A DNA stretch of 64,000 nucleotides, from positions 28,016 through 92,015 of the forward strand of contig NTKT01000006.1 of the NCBI GenBank assembly GCA_002457055.1, read 5' to 3'. Every line of letters starts with the position of its first letter. Positions within the stretch are counted from its first letter, which is position 1. The notes under the pieces were generated by a model. The model searched no databases and was not told the DNA's origin. It saw only the letters and a program-made list of their open reading frames with translations. A program made the translations under genes and the position numbers. Of this stretch, positions 46,146-54,767 are shown piece by piece. The stretch is from Rhodobacteraceae bacterium MED-G08. Its GTDB lineage: Bacteria > Pseudomonadota > Alphaproteobacteria > Rhodobacterales > Rhodobacteraceae.

Positions 46146-47177
46146 TTATTTAAAAGTCTGATCAGTAGATACTCGAGCAATCGCTGCTTTGGACACTCGG
46201 TCTAAAATTACTGCTAGCAGAACTATACCTAATCCTGCTATCAAGCCCACTCCCAACTCTAGGTTCCTAATCCCTCGAAGCACCAAAACACCAAGACCAG
46301 GTGCCGAGACCAACGATGCGATCACAACCATAGCCAAGCTCATCATAATAGTTTGATTTACACCGGCCATGATATTTGGAAGCGCGAGCGGCAACTCAAT
46401 ACCAAGAAGCTTTTGCCTGGATGACATGCCAAAGGCGTTTGCCGCCTCGACAACATCTTGATCTACAAGCCGGATGCCAAGATCTGTGAGCCTTATAACT
46501 GGGACAATCGCATAAACAATTATTGCAATTCCATATAACTTTGGCTCTGTAACACTGAACAGAAAAATCAGTGGTATTAGATAAACAAATGTTGGAAGTG
46601 TCTGAAGCAAATCTAGAAGTGGAAGTAAACTTCGTTGAAGGCGATTGGATTTGGCCATTGCAATTCCAATGGGCACTCCCAATATAATACATATTCCGGT
46701 ACAAACAGCAATAATTGCGAGCGTTTGTAACGCTGCATCAAGATGATCAATAAATGCCAAAAATACGAATGAAACAGTTACAAATGTTGTCACCGCAACA
46801 GACCTGCAAACGTACCACACAAACAATAATATTAATGGGACAACTATCCACCATGGAGCAGCCAAAAATATAAATAACGCACCCTCTAAGAGCCAAGAGA
46901 GTGGCTGCGTTAATGGGTCCAAGACTGTTTTTAAGACGTCTTTTGCGTTTAGGAATGCCTCTTCTACTCCAGCGGTAAATTCTCTAGATTGCGGAAATGA
47001 TGGGCATGCCTTATAAAGTTCATCCATTGATGGAAAAGGTAAAAGGGGGCCCTCGTCTGCGGCGTCTGGGTTAGTCTTCGCCAACAAACTCGCCATCGTC
47101 ATCTTTGCGCTGCCAGCAGATGCATCGCACCATTCCCTTAACCCAAAGGCGTTAAACAAACTGTCATAAAAGGCCAT
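46146..47177 (-). CDS. glycine betaine/carnitine-type ABC transporter, permease
   Basis: A 343-residue ProW-like protein. Residues about 1-90 are a soluble lead including a proline-rich stretch; the remainder has about six TM helices with the EAA loop VVEAANAFGMSSRQKLLGIE (about 235-254). It has one permease module, unlike the doubled TmoV. It lies 12 bases upstream of the ATPase gene. It is separated from the binding-protein gene by a 70-base spacer that contains a 12-bp hairpin. Confidence 0.85.
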   Translation of the reverse strand: MAFYDSLFNAFGLREWCDASAGSAKMTMASLLAKTNPDAADEGPLLPFPSMDELYKACPSFPQSREFTAGVEEAFLNAKDVLKTVLDPLTQPLSWLLEGALFIFLAAPWWIVVPLILLFVWYVCRSVAVTTFVTVSFVFLAFIDHLDAALQTLAIIAVCTGICIILGVPIGIAMAKSNRLQRSLLPLLDLLQTLPTFVYLIPLIFLFSVTEPKLYGIAIIVYAIVPVIRLTDLGIRLVDQDVVEAANAFGMSSRQKLLGIELPLALPNIMAGVNQTIMMSLAMVVIASLVSAPGLGVLVLRGIRNLELGVGLIAGLGIVLLAVILDRVSKAAIARVSTDQTFK

Positions 47178-47194
47178 TTTTTATTCCCTATTAC

Positions 47195-47225
47195 AACGAA
47201 GGCACAAATTTACTGTGCCTTCGTT
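47195..47225 (-). other. stable hairpin between binding-protein and permease genes
   Basis: AACGAAGGCACA and TGTGCCTTCGTT pair perfectly over 12 bp with a 7-base loop. On the minus-strand transcript it lies directly after the binding-protein stop codon. There is no long U-run, so it likely acts as an mRNA stabiliser or partial terminator, as between tmoX and tmoW. Confidence 0.65.
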
Positions 47226-47247
47226 TACTTAGTAACTGTCGACTATT

Positions 47248-48222
47248 TTATTGTAGCAATGCCGCTAGCTTGCCACGCGCCGCATCATTGATCCAACTAC
47301 CCCAAAGTTCTTGTTGAGTTGACAAGAAGTAGACAGCAGTCTCATCACCTGAAGCACTTTCAGCATCTTGCCATGCCAGAAGACTGTTCATCATTTCATT
47401 TGTGAATGAAAGATTTCGCATCAGGTCTGTCTCAGCTGGATGTGAGGACTCAAATTCACTTGTTACAACTGTTGTAACGACGCTACTAGGCCATGATTGC
47501 ATTGTAGGCGACGCACAGTCTTTGTCTGAATTACAAGCCTGCTTGCTAGGATCGTGAGGGCCCAAGTCCACTTGGACCATTGGAAATTTCCCCATTACCA
47601 AACTAGGTGTCCAGTAGTATCCAAACCAAGGCTCTTTCGCAGCGTACGCCGCACCAATTGAAGCGGTAAGAGTTTCACCCGATCCATGCACGAAATCTTC
47701 AATGCCAGCTGCTTCAAATCCGCCACCTTTTGCTACGTTTGTAGCCACGGTCTGACAATTCCATCCAACTGGGCAATTATGCATTCTGTTTCCAACTAAA
47801 TCGGGGTTGGCCAGTACACCCTCAATTGTCGTCAACTCAGGATGAGCCTCTGCCAAATAAACTGGTATGAATAGACCCTCTAAGCCACCGTCGGAAAGAA
47901 CTCTCGTTAGTTCATTTATTTTTCCTGCTTCCAAAAGTGGAACATAAGCGGGTGCTCCGTTAGTCCATAGTTCTGTTATTATATCAGGCTTACCAGTCTC
48001 ACTAACTGAAGCAAGCGCTGGCACGGAAGCAGAAGGCACAATGGTAACCGAGCAACCATACCCTTGCTCCAGCAAAAACTTAGCAACCTGCGTTACAATA
48101 ATAGCTGATCCCCAATCCATTTCGGTAATCGTAACTTCACCGCAATCCTGCGCTTGCGCAGAACCCGCGTTGAGTCCTATTAACAAAGCACAAGATAGTG
48201 CCACCTTTTTGATATTTAACAT
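47248..48222 (-). CDS. glycine betaine/carnitine-type ABC transporter, substrate-binding protein
   Basis: A 324-residue OpuAC-family protein with a Sec signal (about 1-24, cleavage SAQA-Q). The mature part has aromatic segments fit for a trimethylammonium cage (EMDWGSAIIV, TELWTNGAP, PWFGYYWTP, SWPSSVV) and two Cys pairs (NCPVGWNC, CNSDKDC). Its promoter region contains a 12-base motif shared with the carnitine-enzyme promoters. CaiX, the carnitine-specific binding protein of Pseudomonas, is the closest role by context. Confidence 0.84.
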   Translation of the reverse strand: MLNIKKVALSCALLIGLNAGSAQAQDCGEVTITEMDWGSAIIVTQVAKFLLEQGYGCSVTIVPSASVPALASVSETGKPDIITELWTNGAPAYVPLLEAGKINELTRVLSDGGLEGLFIPVYLAEAHPELTTIEGVLANPDLVGNRMHNCPVGWNCQTVATNVAKGGGFEAAGIEDFVHGSGETLTASIGAAYAAKEPWFGYYWTPSLVMGKFPMVQVDLGPHDPSKQACNSDKDCASPTMQSWPSSVVTTVVTSEFESSHPAETDLMRNLSFTNEMMNSLLAWQDAESASGDETAVYFLSTQQELWGSWINDAARGKLAALLQ

Positions 48223-48483
48223 ATAATCCTCCCGTTTATGTTTATTTTATAAAAGTTCAATTTTGCTTTTAATTTGTCTACAATTACGTAACGGTATTTC
48301 TCCGATAAATCAAATGTCATAATTACTTACATTTGGATTAAAAAGACATTACCCCAATTAAACAAATGATTTTTGTCGACGTTTCGCATATGGTTTCAAA
48401 AATTTTACTTAGGCATAAATCTACATATTTTCAAAATATTGATTACTCCAATTTTTAAATAAATTTTTTTGCTAAAAATTATG
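48223..48483. promoter_or_regulatory. promoter region of the betaine/carnitine transporter with a CdhR-type half-site
   Basis: AT-rich 261-base gap between two minus-strand units. GATTTTTGTCGA at 48368-48379 is identical over 12 bases to a segment in the promoter of the carnitine regulator (52695-52706). It lies about 146 bases upstream of the binding-protein start. Nothing else coding is seen here. Confidence 0.45.
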
Positions 48484-50577
48484 TCACTTATTGACCGGAA
48501 CTTGGATTAATGCATCGATAGCGGAAACTGTGTCTCGATAAATAAAAAGAGGGTTTATTTCAATTTCGGTTATAGTTTTGTCGTTGTCTTGATAGGCGAT
48601 ACACAGTTTATATATTTCTTCAGCCGCCTTTGGGATATCTACAGCTGGCCGACCTCGAAATCCTTCAAGCAATCGCCTCACTCGCAAACTTTTGAGTGCA
48701 CGGATTATATCAGCAGGGCTGGTTGGCAAAAGCAATGTAGCAGTGTCGGCCATTAACTCGACCAAAACACCTCCACTGCCTAGTACCAAAGCAGCACCAA
48801 ATTGAGAATCTTGACGCAAGTTTATAATGAGTTCAGCCACGGGGTTGGGCGACATCGCCTCAACTAAAAATAATTCACTAGCGGCATCAGAATCATAGGC
48901 AGTTACATCAATTCTCATCTTTTCGACTGCAAGCTTTAACGCCTCTTCATCTTTTAGATTAAGCACTACTGCTCCAGCTTCGGTTTTGTGTACCAATCGT
49001 GGACTTATCATCTTTAATGCCACTGGGTATCCCACCTCAATTGCCGCCTCACCTAATTTGTGTGGCGATACAGTCTTCCCATGCGGTACATTAAAATTAT
49101 AATTTTTTAACCATCGCTTACTATCACTCTCCGACAATACTTTTTGCTCGCTGCTGGGGTACGATGGTAACAAATATTCAGGCTTCTCCGATAAAATACG
49201 AGAGCGGGCTTGATTCCAATCGGCTGAGTCCCGAATGGCGTTCAATGCCTCATGAATACCCTGCATAGGAGCAACGCTTTTCGTAATTAAGAGTTCGCGG
49301 GTTTCTAAGTCGATATTTTCAGGCAAAGTCGCACAAATTATTGCTGGCAAACCCTGTTCCTTACTTGCCCGCGCGAAAGCCATAGCATCATTTATGTAAT
49401 AAACTTTAGAGCTGTCAATCTCAGCTGCCGGGTAATCTTGTACTAACACGGCAGTGTCAGCTTTAATCGCTGAAATTGCCTTTGCAAATACTGGGTAAGT
49501 CATCTCTGCGTGTCCCCAAATTGGTGTTGTGTAGTCAAGCGGATTGGAGACTGTGGCAATGTCAGGTAACAAGGCTGACAATTCCATTTCTTGAGTACTT
49601 TTTAACTCCGGAAAAATTAGGTCAATCTTTTCTGCATGGTCTGCAAGCATCGTCGCACCGCCGCCCGAACACGTAAAACCAACCACCTGCTTCCCTTTAG
49701 GCGCTCCAACTACGCAGAGGAATTTCAAAGTTTCTAATAATTGCGACGGGTTTGTTACGCTTATAATACCTACCCGCTGGAATAAAGCCTCATAAAGCTC
49801 GGCTGAGCCTGAGAGCGAACCAGTATGGCTTACGGTCAAGTTCGATCCAATAGCAGAACTTCCAGTTTTTAGTACCACCACCGGTTTACCCTTGGTTAAA
49901 GCTTTTATGGCCGCCTTTTCAAATTTTGGGATATTTTGTAAGCCCTCTAGGTGCAACCCAATAGCTCGTACAGCCGGATCATCTGCAAAGAATTCAAGCA
50001 AATCCTCTGGCCCCAAAACCGCCTGGTTGCCCGCCGAAACCATGTAAGCTAGAGGCAAAGAGCGCTGGCTCATCGTAATATCGGAAGAAAACATACCTGA
50101 TTGAGTTATAATCGCAGCGCCATAACCAGGGGACCATCCTCCATGTTCAAAAGACCATAGCGCTGAGTTGTCGATATAATTTATAACACCATAACAGTTA
50201 GGACCAATTAAGGCCATGTTTCCTGTGGCTTCTATTAAGTCTACTTCTGTTTGATTATTCCCTGCCTCTTTGAAACCTGCCGAAAAACAAACCACCCCAC
50301 CAGCCCCCATATCCGACAAGCTGCGAACTGCTCCAACGACATCACTGGCAGGAATAGCTAGATAAACAGCGTCAGGTGCTACCGGCAATTCTTCTATGGA
50401 CGCTACACATGGAACACCGTCAAGGTCAGATCGCGTAGGATTTACGGCAAACATTTCCCCACCAAAACCACGGCGACGGGCCTCATGAATTGCAATAATG
50501 GCATAACGGCCGCCAATAAAAGCAATATGGCGTGGCTTTAAAAGCCTTTTAAAATTTTCTCGACGCTGAGGTGTCAT
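48484..50577 (-). CDS. ADP-forming acyl-CoA synthetase (acetate-CoA ligase family, fused alpha-beta)
   Basis: A 697-residue acyl-CoA ligase using ATP and giving ADP. Domains in order: CoA-binding Rossmann (about 10-130), Succ_CoA_lig-like (about 150-290) with the phospho-His in LTVSHTGSLSGS (about 259), a second flavodoxin-like module to about 460, and an ATP-grasp beta domain (about 480-690) with PVALKMISPRLVHKTEAGAV. The frame overlaps the acyl-CoA dehydrogenase by 4 bases (ATGA). In the context it may activate gamma-butyrobetaine or crotonobetaine, a job done by the AMP-forming CaiC in E. coli; this is inference. Confidence 0.82.
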   Translation of the reverse strand: MTPQRRENFKRLLKPRHIAFIGGRYAIIAIHEARRRGFGGEMFAVNPTRSDLDGVPCVASIEELPVAPDAVYLAIPASDVVGAVRSLSDMGAGGVVCFSAGFKEAGNNQTEVDLIEATGNMALIGPNCYGVINYIDNSALWSFEHGGWSPGYGAAIITQSGMFSSDITMSQRSLPLAYMVSAGNQAVLGPEDLLEFFADDPAVRAIGLHLEGLQNIPKFEKAAIKALTKGKPVVVLKTGSSAIGSNLTVSHTGSLSGSAELYEALFQRVGIISVTNPSQLLETLKFLCVVGAPKGKQVVGFTCSGGGATMLADHAEKIDLIFPELKSTQEMELSALLPDIATVSNPLDYTTPIWGHAEMTYPVFAKAISAIKADTAVLVQDYPAAEIDSSKVYYINDAMAFARASKEQGLPAIICATLPENIDLETRELLITKSVAPMQGIHEALNAIRDSADWNQARSRILSEKPEYLLPSYPSSEQKVLSESDSKRWLKNYNFNVPHGKTVSPHKLGEAAIEVGYPVALKMISPRLVHKTEAGAVVLNLKDEEALKLAVEKMRIDVTAYDSDAASELFLVEAMSPNPVAELIINLRQDSQFGAALVLGSGGVLVELMADTATLLLPTSPADIIRALKSLRVRRLLEGFRGRPAVDIPKAAEEIYKLCIAYQDNDKTITEIEINPLFIYRDTVSAIDALIQVPVNK

Positions 50578-51728
50578 GCACCTAGCGGTCGCAGAATTGA
50601 ACGGGTAATAATGTGACGTTGAATTTCAGAGGTACCATCCCAGATCCGCTCCAACCTACTATCACGCCAAAACCGTTGTATCGGCATTTCCTCCATCAGC
50701 CCCATACCACCAAAAATTTGGACTGCATCATCAGCAATATTATTTAACATCTCAGAACAAAATACCTTAACCATAGCCGCATCAGCATCACTCATAGAGC
50801 CATTCTCTGCGCGCGATACAGCATCTTTGACCATTAAATCCGCTGCTCTGAGATTTATGGCGCCATCGGCCAAACGAAATCCTGTGGCCTGAAATGCACC
50901 GATAGGCTTACCAAATTGTTTTCGGTTTGCAGCCCAGTCTGTCGCCATACTTAAAATACGCTCAGCTTTCCCACAGCACGTAGCGCCAACCCAAATTCGC
51001 CCCATGCCTAACCATTTTCCTGCAAGCTCAAGACCGTGACCTTCTTCGCCTAAAACTTTCTCTGAACTCAGGCGCACATTATCAAAATGCAATTCATAGG
51101 TATTATAACCTCGATAGCTAACGCATCGGGTCCCTTGACGGCAGACAAAGCCAGAAGCGCCTACATCGACTAAAAATGCCGTAATGCGTTTACGGGGCCC
51201 TCTAGGAGTTTCATCCTCACCAGTAGCCGCGAAGACAATAGCAAAGTCAGGCATACATGGTCCGGAAACAAAATGCTTCGAACCATTTAATATCCAGTCA
51301 TCTCCATCACGACGCGCATTGGATTTCATGCCCATAACGTCTGAACCGGCATCCGGCTCTGTTAAAGCAAATAACTCTCTCTTTTCACCACGCACCGCTG
51401 GTAATAGATATTGCTCGCGTTGGTCACCCTCGCATGCCATCAGTAATTCTGTTGGACGAGCTGCCCAACTTTGAAGCGCGTGGCTGGTTTTTCCATATTC
51501 TCTCTCAATAAGAGACATGGGTCCATACCCCAAACCACCACCGCCTACCTCTTCCGGCAAATTACAAGCATATAGGCCTAATTCCTTCGACTTGGCCTCA
51601 ATTGTGCGCCCTATTTCCTCTGGCACATGACCGAGACGGTCTATTTCATCTTCATGTGGAATCATTTCCGTCTCCACAAATCGACGAACTGTGTCGATCA
51701 GTAGATTAATTTCTTGGCTAGCTTCCAT
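50574..51728 (-). CDS. acyl-CoA dehydrogenase (candidate gamma-butyrobetainyl-CoA dehydrogenase)
   Basis: A 384-residue FAD-dependent acyl-CoA dehydrogenase with FALTEPDAGSDVMGM (about 126-140), GSKHFVSG, RKQFGKPIGAFQ (about 265) and the C-terminal QIFGGMGLMEEMP. The segment IWDGTSEIQ holds Asp where medium- and short-chain members have the catalytic Glu, so the base may be elsewhere or Asp. It sits between the BKACE and CoA-ligase genes. With the CaiD-like hydratase it would convert gamma-butyrobetainyl-CoA to carnityl-CoA. Confidence 0.82.
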   Translation of the reverse strand: MEASQEINLLIDTVRRFVETEMIPHEDEIDRLGHVPEEIGRTIEAKSKELGLYACNLPEEVGGGGLGYGPMSLIEREYGKTSHALQSWAARPTELLMACEGDQREQYLLPAVRGEKRELFALTEPDAGSDVMGMKSNARRDGDDWILNGSKHFVSGPCMPDFAIVFAATGEDETPRGPRKRITAFLVDVGASGFVCRQGTRCVSYRGYNTYELHFDNVRLSSEKVLGEEGHGLELAGKWLGMGRIWVGATCCGKAERILSMATDWAANRKQFGKPIGAFQATGFRLADGAINLRAADLMVKDAVSRAENGSMSDADAAMVKVFCSEMLNNIADDAVQIFGGMGLMEEMPIQRFWRDSRLERIWDGTSEIQRHIITRSILRPLGA

Positions 51729-51760
51729 TATTCAAGTTTCCTCAGTTAAAGTCCAATACT

Positions 51761-52651
51761 TCAAGCATCAGCGCCCCTCAACTTAAGTTTATTACGCGCC
51801 TCTTGCGGCGTTGCTACACGCGATCCCATCCGTTCAATTATCTCTCGTGCGCGAGTGACTAATTGAGCATTTGTCGCCAGCACACCGCGCTCAAGATAAA
51901 TATTATCCTCTAAGCCGACACGCACATTTCCTCCCAAAGCGACTGCTGCCGCCATCATCGGCATCTGGCCTCGGCCAATACCAAAACTGGCCCAACTCGC
52001 ACCGGCGGGCAATTGTGATTTCATCGCAACCATTGTTTCTACGGTTTGCTCGGCGCCCCAAGGAATACCTAAACACAATTGGAACATAGGCGGATCATTA
52101 ATTAATCCTTCAGAAATCATTGCTTTTGCAAAGCGTATGTGTCCAAGTTCAAATACTTCCAGCTCAGGTTTAACACCCCAATCGCGAGCCATTTCAGCCA
52201 TTTTTCGTAATGTAGGAGGGGTAGAAATATAGATCATATCTGTGTCAGAAAAATTTAACGTTCCACAATCAAGTGAGCAGATTTCAGGCAAGCACTCTTT
52301 GATATGAGCGAGCCTCTCTTCAGGGCCGATCATATCGGTCCCTGGCCCAGGAAGGGCTGGGTCTGAAACATCCGAAATCCAATCACCGCCCATACCAGCC
52401 GTAATATTAATAACAATATCGGTATTACTGTCGCGCACCCGATCCACAATCTCTTTAAACAATTTTGGATCACGTGAACCCACACCAGTTTCAGGATCTC
52501 TTGCGTGAATATGTGCAATTGAAGCACCAGCTTTAGCAGCGTTAATCGCAGCTTTTGCAATATCTTTTGGGGTTACTGGCACGTGGGCACTCTTTCCAGT
52601 AGTTTCGCCGGCTCCAGTTACAGCACAAGTCAAAACTATATCATTTTGCAT
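51761..52651 (-). CDS. beta-keto acid cleavage enzyme (BKACE, DUF849), likely dehydrocarnitine cleavage
   Basis: A 296-residue TIM-barrel zinc enzyme of the Kce family. The ATG at 52651 has AAGGAG 7 bases upstream; a longer frame adds 22 residues without a signal. Zinc His residues are in IAHIHARDPETG (about 43-54). Other motifs: VINITAGMGGDW and NVRVGLEDNIYLERG. In carnitine catabolism a BKACE splits 3-dehydrocarnitine with acetyl-CoA into betainyl-CoA and acetoacetate. It lies next to a CdhR-like regulator and carnitine dehydrogenase, which supports that substrate. A separate betainyl-CoA thioesterase is not obvious nearby. Confidence 0.86.
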   Translation of the reverse strand: MQNDIVLTCAVTGAGETTGKSAHVPVTPKDIAKAAINAAKAGASIAHIHARDPETGVGSRDPKLFKEIVDRVRDSNTDIVINITAGMGGDWISDVSDPALPGPGTDMIGPEERLAHIKECLPEICSLDCGTLNFSDTDMIYISTPPTLRKMAEMARDWGVKPELEVFELGHIRFAKAMISEGLINDPPMFQLCLGIPWGAEQTVETMVAMKSQLPAGASWASFGIGRGQMPMMAAAVALGGNVRVGLEDNIYLERGVLATNAQLVTRAREIIERMGSRVATPQEARNKLKLRGADA

Positions 52652-52767
52652 CTCAAACTCCTTGTTGATTTTAACTAGGCTGGAAAGCCTTGCAGATTTT
52701 TGTCGATTAAACGCCACAGATTAGGTTAAAGTGACGAAAAATCTGATATTGGAAATTAGCTGCAATC
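52652..52767. promoter_or_regulatory. divergent BKACE / cdhR control region with inverted AAAAATCTG arms
   Basis: CAGATTTTT (52693-52701) and AAAAATCTG (52737-52745) form a 9-bp perfect inverted repeat, each followed by a GTC/GAC. The right arm sits inside a 22-base block (52731-52752) that recurs with 19 of 22 bases at 58244-58265. This is a strong candidate operator of the CdhR-like regulator. Confidence 0.6.
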
Positions 52768-53838
52768 ATGGAAATAGATATTCTACCTAAAATGGAACGT
52801 GCCCAAATACATATGGTGTTTATAGTAGTTCCAAGGTTTAACATTACGACACTAATAACCATGATTGAAACAATAAGAATCGCCAACTATTTGGCCCCTA
52901 CTTCTGCATATTCTTGGGAAGTTGCTTCCTTCGACGGTTCGAAAATTACAGCCAGCAATGGAATGACCGCAACAATTAAGACTGCAACTGATAACTTACG
53001 ATCAGCAGAATTTGTATTTATTCTAGGAAGTTGGGGAACTGAGCACTATCGAAACCCCAAATTAACTGCCTGGCTCCGAAAACGTGCTCGCGCTGGCGAG
53101 CGGATTTGCGGTGTAGAGCTGGGCTCTTACATTGTAGCCCGCGCTGGTTTGTTAGACGGAAAGTCGGCTACAATACACTGGTCTTGGCTCAATGGGTTTA
53201 AGGAAAACTTTGATCGAGTTGAAGTGGAGGAGAGCCTATTCACCCTAGATAGCAAAGTAATGACGTGTTCTGGAGGATTAGCAGGCGTCGATTTAATGTT
53301 ACGCATAATTGAAGAGATTAACGGTAGTAGCTTCTCTGGTGAAATCGCAGATCAGATGCTACATCACCCAATTCGATCTGCAACTTCTCCCCAACGCAGC
53401 ACAATGGGACGGAGTACTGAAACGATGCTCCCACTACTGCGCGAGGCAATGACATTAATCGAAAACAATATAGAAGAACCGCTGACCGTACCACAGATTG
53501 CAAAAATTTTAGGTATTTCACAACGACAGCTGGAGAGACAATTCAAGAAAAATGTTGGATGCACAGTAATACAATTTAGTTTGTTAAAGCGTCTGCAAAA
53601 TGCGCGCTTGCTGTTAATTTCTACGGATATGAGCATCCGGCAAATAGCTACAGCTTCTGGGTTTAATACTATGTCACACTTCGCTTTCTCTTTTGGAAAG
53701 TTTTTTGGAAGACGACCTTCAGATTATAGGGAGGCTTGGCCTAAAGAAGAACCTGCACCCAGTTGGCCGGGTTCTCTTACAGATTTTCTTGATACCTTGA
53801 ACGGCACCCCCCCAAAAGATCAGATTAGGCGAGCTTGA
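52768..53838 (+). CDS. GlxA-type AraC regulator (CdhR-like carnitine catabolism regulator)
   Basis: A 356-residue two-domain protein. Residues about 15-210 are a DJ-1/PfpI-like amidotransferase-fold sensor; the nucleophile-elbow Cys is replaced in GVELGSYIV, so it is a ligand sensor and not an enzyme. Residues about 225-335 are an AraC HTH with ISQRQLERQFKKNVG and MSIRQIATASGFNTMSHFAF. Pseudomonas CdhR is built the same way and activates carnitine dehydrogenase genes. It is divergent from BKACE and its 3' end overlaps the converging carnitine dehydrogenase by 19 bases. Confidence 0.87.
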   Translation: MEIDILPKMERAQIHMVFIVVPRFNITTLITMIETIRIANYLAPTSAYSWEVASFDGSKITASNGMTATIKTATDNLRSAEFVFILGSWGTEHYRNPKLTAWLRKRARAGERICGVELGSYIVARAGLLDGKSATIHWSWLNGFKENFDRVEVEESLFTLDSKVMTCSGGLAGVDLMLRIIEEINGSSFSGEIADQMLHHPIRSATSPQRSTMGRSTETMLPLLREAMTLIENNIEEPLTVPQIAKILGISQRQLERQFKKNVGCTVIQFSLLKRLQNARLLLISTDMSIRQIATASGFNTMSHFAFSFGKFFGRRPSDYREAWPKEEPAPSWPGSLTDFLDTLNGTPPKDQIRRA

Positions 53839-54767
53839 CGCAGGGCATTTAAAACTCCAACAATTTCGCGGTCTCGCTGAGCAACCATATCCTCAAACTT
53901 TTGACCCTTAGCTACTGCATTGCAACCATCTACCATGCGGTCCCTCAAATTCTTTGTAAGTTCTGGCGCTTCTAGTCGTGTCCAAGGTAATTTAAGTGCA
54001 GGTCCAAACTGATCCAAATTTGTTGCCATACCTCCTGTTCCACATGCTACATGAAAGGCCATACACTGTCCTTGCGCAGCCATGCGCGGTCCTGGTCCAT
54101 TCATAAGGGCATTATCAATATCTTCAGGCGTAGCTTCATCATTTGCAACCATGTGTAATGCCTCACGCCATAGCGCTTCTTGCAAGCGAGTAGCTACAAA
54201 TCCCGGGATTTCTTTTTTCATCATCAATGGGGCTTTGCCCGCAGCTCTATAAAAATCCCCAGCCCAAGCCACGGCTTCAGGTGCAGTTTTCTTTCCGCCT
54301 ACGATCTCAACGAGGGGCAAAAGGTAAGGTGGGTTGAAGGGGTGACCAATAACTGTTCGTTCTGGCGTAGAGCAATCAGACTGAATATCACTCATCATTA
54401 ACCCTGAAGTTGAAGATCCAATAATGATGGATCGGGGCAAGATTTTTCCCATTTCGGAGTATAATTGCTGCTTGATCTCTAAGGTCTCCGGCCCACTTTC
54501 CTGCACAAAGTCAGCACCCTCCAGCGCCTCCTCTAAATCAGTCACAATGTGCAACCTATCCATCGATGCACCTTGCGCAAGTCCTAACTCAGTTAGGCTA
54601 ATCCAAGCTGTCTTTAAAATAGAAAAGAACGATTTTTCTTCGCTTTTATCATGCAAATATGCGGTCACGTCATACCCGCGCGCTAGAAAATGCGCTGTCC
54701 AACCTCCACCAATTGGACCTGCCCCAATACTTGCAATGCGCTTTACTGAATTGGGATCAGAATACAT
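53820..54767 (-). CDS. L-carnitine dehydrogenase (3-hydroxyacyl-CoA dehydrogenase family)
   Basis: Oxidises L-carnitine to 3-dehydrocarnitine with NAD+. A 315-residue protein with IGAGPIGGGW (14-23) and the His-Glu catalytic pair in GHPFNPPYLLPLVEIV (H142, E154). Length fits the unfused carnitine dehydrogenases; some relatives carry an extra C-terminal thioesterase, which is missing here. It is last in the minus-strand ALDH-LLM-caiD-cdh unit, linked to caiD by a TAATG overlap. Confidence 0.88.
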   Translation of the reverse strand: MYSDPNSVKRIASIGAGPIGGGWTAHFLARGYDVTAYLHDKSEEKSFFSILKTAWISLTELGLAQGASMDRLHIVTDLEEALEGADFVQESGPETLEIKQQLYSEMGKILPRSIIIGSSTSGLMMSDIQSDCSTPERTVIGHPFNPPYLLPLVEIVGGKKTAPEAVAWAGDFYRAAGKAPLMMKKEIPGFVATRLQEALWREALHMVANDEATPEDIDNALMNGPGPRMAAQGQCMAFHVACGTGGMATNLDQFGPALKLPWTRLEAPELTKNLRDRMVDGCNAVAKGQKFEDMVAQRDREIVGVLNALRQARLI

